6,362 nt of DNA from the NCBI GenBank assembly GCA_041485125.1, contig JBGPIT010000296.1, positions 1 through 6,362 of the forward strand, given 5' to 3'. Below the pieces are notes generated by a model that saw nothing but the letters and a program-made list of their open reading frames with translations, did no database searches and was not told where the DNA came from. Shown here one piece after another: positions 3,738-6,362 of the stretch (position 1 is its first letter; the number at the start of each line of letters is the position of its first letter). The DNA comes from JBGPIT01 sp041485125. GTDB taxonomy: Bacteria; Desulfobacterota; Binatia; UTPRO1. The position numbers and the translations under genes are program-made.

Positions 3738-6362
3738 ATGTCGCCGCTATCTCCACGTCTGCTGATCCTTCTCCTCCTCGCGCTGCCCTGCTCCGTCGAG
3801 GCCCGGGCGGTCGTCGTCGACACGACGGCTGACGACCCCGCGCTCACCGCCTGCGACGACGCCGTGTCGAATGATTGCAGCTTGCGCGGGGCGATCCTCC
3901 TCGCCAACGGACAGCCGCTGTCCGAGACCACCACGATCGACGTTCCCGCGGGGACGTATGTTCTGAGCCAATCCTCCTCCTGCGCCTATCAACGCCATGG
4001 CAGCCCGAGTGCCGTCGTGTCCTCCGCGGTGCCGTTGTGCATTGCCACGAACGTGATCCTGCAAGGTGCCGGGGCGGCCACTACCGTCATCGACGGCAAT
4101 CTCGCCCATCGGGTGTTGATGGTGAGCGCCGCGGCGACAGCGGAGGTCCGCGGCGTGACGATCACCCGGGGCCTCAGTGACCAAAGCTTTGGCGTGACTC
4201 AAAACGGCGGCGGCATCGAGAACGACGGCAACTTGACGCTGAGCAACAGCGTCGTGAGTGCGAGCGCGCTCGATCCCATCGCCGGAGCTGCCGCCGGAGC
4301 CGGCATCTACAATGTCGGTCAACTCACGCTCCTCCAGAGCGTGGTGACCAACAACGTCTCACCCCTGAACGATCTCGGCGGCGGCATCTTCAATGGTCAG
4401 CAGGCCATCTTGGTCCTGAGTGACAGCACGATCAGCGGCAACGTAATCGGGGCCAATGGCGGTGGCCTCTGCAACTCTGAGGGTTCCGCCACCATCACCA
4501 ACAGCACGGTGAGCGGCAACTCGGCCAACGGTTTCGGCGGGGGCGGGATCGCCAATTTCGGCGGCACGTTCATCGCGACCTTGGTGGTGACCAACTCGAC
4601 CATCAGCGGCAATCACAGTGGCAGCGAGGGCGGTGGGATCATCACCAACGCCCGCACCACCACCCATCTGAACAACGTCACGATTACGGACAACACCGGC
4701 GCCATGGACGCACGCGGTTCCGGCGGCGGCGTCTCGGGGACGGGGACGATCATCTTGCAGAACACGGTGCTCGGGGGGAACCACGACGCCACGACGGCAA
4801 CGACGCCCGACTGCGGTACGGGCACCCAGCTTCTTTCGCAGGGTCACAATCTCATCCAGGATCCGAGCGGATGTGTCATCAGCGGCGACAGCACTGGCAA
4901 CCTGATCGCCGTCGATCCGAAGCTCGGGATCTTGACCGACAATGGTGGCTTCACGCGAACCCACGGGCTAGGCACGGACAGCCCGGCGATCGGGGCGGGA
5001 AGCCCTGCGGCACCCGGTAGCGGCGGCGTGGCCTGCGCGGCGAGCGACCAGCGGGGGGTGCTTCGCCCCGTCGGCACGGCCTGTGACATTGGCGCGTTCG
5101 AACGCAGCAGCGTCTTCTCGCTGGCCAGAATCCTACCACCCACCGGGGGCAGCGACGGATCGCTGACAGTGCTCGTCTCCGGCGGCGGCTTCGCGCCGGC
5201 GGCGACCGTAGCCTTACGTCGCGCCGGCCACGCCGACATCGTCGGCAACCCCGTCGCGACCGACGTCGCGGGCGCCGCGTTGACGACCACGTTCGACCTG
5301 ACGGGCGCGGACGCCGGCAGTTGGGACGTCGTGGTGACGAACCCGGATCTGACGAGTGTGGCGCTCGCCGGTGGCTTCACCATCGAGGCGCCCCGCGCCG
5401 CGGACCTCTATGCGATCGTGCTGGCGCGGAGCAGCGCGCGTCCGGGGCTGCCGGCGCGCATCGCCGTGCTCTACGGCAACCGCGGTAACACCGACGCGCT
5501 CGGGGTGCCCCTGACCCTCCGCCTGCCGGCGTCGTTCGCGCGGCGCTTCTCGCTCGAGGTCGCCGCGCCGCCCGCACAACCGGGACAGCCCTACAACGAC
5601 TATGGCGACGTGCCGCTCGAGCTGAAGGCAGACGTCGCCAGCGATCAGGTCGACGTTCCCCTGCTCATCCCGATCGTGCCCGCTGGCTTCACGGGTGTTC
5701 TCGCGTTCTCACTCACTCCGCCCGCGGGTACGGCCGGCCAGGAATTCGCGGTCGAAGCGCATTTCGGCACGCCCTGGTTCGCGAACGGCACCGTGCTGCC
5801 AGACGTCGTCGCGGAGGCGGCTACGCGGGCGCGGCAGGTAGCGGCCAATCGCCTGGGGGTCGTGGCAGGGCCGGCGCTCGACCCAACGCTGGTCGCCTAC
5901 GAAACCGCTGCGCTCGACCTCGCGGTCGCCTCCTCCCGCGACGATCTGGTCGAGAACTTCGGCCAGATCCGCCGCGTCTACAGCCTCGCCTATTTCGCGA
6001 TCGATCTCGCCGGCTACGTGCAGGCGCTGACGCTGGCGAGCGTGGCGCCGTCGCCGGTGCATCGCTTCGCGGCGCTAGCGCCGCTCGGGCGCTTCGCCAC
6101 GCTCCCGGCGCTCTTCACCCACGCGCTCGGTCTCGGCGCCGGGACGGTCGAAGCGCAGACCGTCTGCCCACCCTGCGTCTGCGGGGCGGTGACCGCGCCG
6201 GGCTGCAGCTGTCCGGACTGCAAGAGTCCGCCACCCAAGGACGACAAGAAGCCGCCGAATGGTCTGACACCGGGGGAGTGCAGAGATCTACCGCATCATA
6301 AGCCGTCAGCCGACGGCAAGACGTGTATTCCCGACGGCAGTCAAAAGTGCGCCATCATCTCC
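3738..6362 (+). CDS. Secreted beta-helix multi-domain protein, C-terminus outside window
   Basis: The frame is open for 875 codons and leaves the window without a stop. AGGAAGGA (3724-3731) sits 6 nt before the ATG. Residues 1-24 are a signal peptide (RLLILLLLALP, then SVEARA). Residues 47-53 read CSLRGAI, a variant of the CSLREAI motif typical of secreted right-handed beta-helix proteins. Residues about 125-330 are beta-helix coils with repeated NSTxSGN and GGGI motifs. Residues 369-455 (GHNLIQDPSGC, DPKLG.LTDNGG, SPAIGAG, DQRGV.RPVG.ACDIGAFE) match the usual 'choice-of-anchor Q' end. Residues 470-550 look like an IPT-type beta domain (GGGFAPAATVALRRAGHAD, then GSWDVVVTNP). Residues 554-680 form another beta domain (YGNRGNTDALGVPLTLRLP). 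Residues 690-775 are helical. Residues 810-828 contain CPPCVC and CSCPDC, followed by a Lys/Pro linker and further cysteines at 848, 863 and 871. Expected outside the cell or on its surface; binding or adhesion is plausible, no catalytic site seen. Similar architectures precede RHS-type repeats, so more domains may follow. Confidence 0.88.
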   Translation, partial: MSPLSPRLLILLLLALPCSVEARAVVVDTTADDPALTACDDAVSNDCSLRGAILLANGQPLSETTTIDVPAGTYVLSQSSSCAYQRHGSPSAVVSSAVPLCIATNVILQGAGAATTVIDGNLAHRVLMVSAAATAEVRGVTITRGLSDQSFGVTQNGGGIENDGNLTLSNSVVSASALDPIAGAAAGAGIYNVGQLTLLQSVVTNNVSPLNDLGGGIFNGQQAILVLSDSTISGNVIGANGGGLCNSEGSATITNSTVSGNSANGFGGGGIANFGGTFIATLVVTNSTISGNHSGSEGGGIITNARTTTHLNNVTITDNTGAMDARGSGGGVSGTGTIILQNTVLGGNHDATTATTPDCGTGTQLLSQGHNLIQDPSGCVISGDSTGNLIAVDPKLGILTDNGGFTRTHGLGTDSPAIGAGSPAAPGSGGVACAASDQRGVLRPVGTACDIGAFERSSVFSLARILPPTGGSDGSLTVLVSGGGFAPAATVALRRAGHADIVGNPVATDVAGAALTTTFDLTGADAGSWDVVVTNPDLTSVALAGGFTIEAPRAADLYAIVLARSSARPGLPARIAVLYGNRGNTDALGVPLTLRLPASFARRFSLEVAAPPAQPGQPYNDYGDVPLELKADVASDQVDVPLLIPIVPAGFTGVLAFSLTPPAGTAGQEFAVEAHFGTPWFANGTVLPDVVAEAATRARQVAANRLGVVAGPALDPTLVAYETAALDLAVASSRDDLVENFGQIRRVYSLAYFAIDLAGYVQALTLASVAPSPVHRFAALAPLGRFATLPALFTHALGLGAGTVEAQTVCPPCVCGAVTAPGCSCPDCKSPPPKDDKKPPNGLTPGECRDLPHHKPSADGKTCIPDGSQKCAIIS
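4245..4694 (+). repeat. Beta-helix coil repeats within the secreted protein
   Basis: Coil motifs start at residues 170 (NSVVSAS), 200 (QSVVTNN), 229 (DSTISGN), 255 (NSTVSGN), 286 (NSTISGN) and 312 (NNVTITDN). Spacings are 30, 29, 26, 31 and 26 residues. Glycine-rich turns such as GGGI separate them. The regular spacing supports a right-handed parallel beta-helix with asparagine ladders. Confidence 0.75.

Noticed and set aside
3747..6247. Several long leftward frames opposite the beta-helix gene.
   Set aside because: They follow from GC-rich codon use on the other strand, have low-complexity Arg/Gly/Pro-rich products, and lack start signals or motifs.

Overview
The window is high-GC bacterial DNA. 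The source looks like a Gram-negative, possibly from a poorly cultured deltaproteobacterial-type lineage. This rests on two lipoproteins with PEGA- and SHOCT-like domains, a secreted beta-helix protein with a CSLR-type N-terminus and a 'choice-of-anchor Q'-like end, strong GGAGG-type ribosome binding sites and G/C-ending codons. It is an inference from gene content, not a taxonomic assignment. No rRNA, tRNA, CRISPR array, insertion sequence or integrase was seen.

Left part (1-2965). A small lipoprotein gene runs leftward off the window edge. It is a clear paralogue of the first gene of a rightward cluster that starts 78 bases away. The cluster has four tightly spaced genes: a PEGA/SHOCT lipoprotein (360-851), a single-domain rhodanese (863-1207), an 85-residue peptide carrying two copies of the motif AWQxRFVASGK (1247-1504), and a 477-residue protein with an HELHH motif followed by a YSPWR...RP...HG block (1532-2965). 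The last resembles the alpha-ketoglutarate-dependent 'HExxH-type peptide beta-hydroxylase' family. The peptide-hydroxylase pair looks like a compact RiPP (ribosomally made, post-translationally modified peptide) locus with a helical leader and a duplicated core. The two repeats are almost identical in protein but differ at the third base of most codons, which points to selection on the peptide. This is the most interesting system here. Gaps of 11, 39 and 27 bases suggest one transcript, so the lipoprotein and rhodanese may belong to the same pathway, though that is inferred.

Middle part (2966-3737). About 100 non-coding bases with a palindrome lead into a hicAB-type toxin-antitoxin locus. The antitoxin hicB (3242-3616) looks intact. 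The toxin hicA (about 3067-3245) is broken: its N-terminal helix and its C-terminal part lie in different frames, and the segment between them is shortened. The ancestral hicA stop still overlaps the hicB start as ATGA. A perfect 10-bp inverted repeat spans the hicA start codon.

Right part (3738-6362). One rightward reading frame stays open for 875 codons and leaves the window. It encodes a secreted protein with a signal peptide, a CSLRGAI motif, a parallel beta-helix built of NSTxSGN-like coils, a choice-of-anchor-Q-like end, an IPT-like domain, a further beta domain, a helical stretch and a cysteine-rich segment with a mirror-symmetric cysteine pattern. A possible sigma70-like promoter precedes it.
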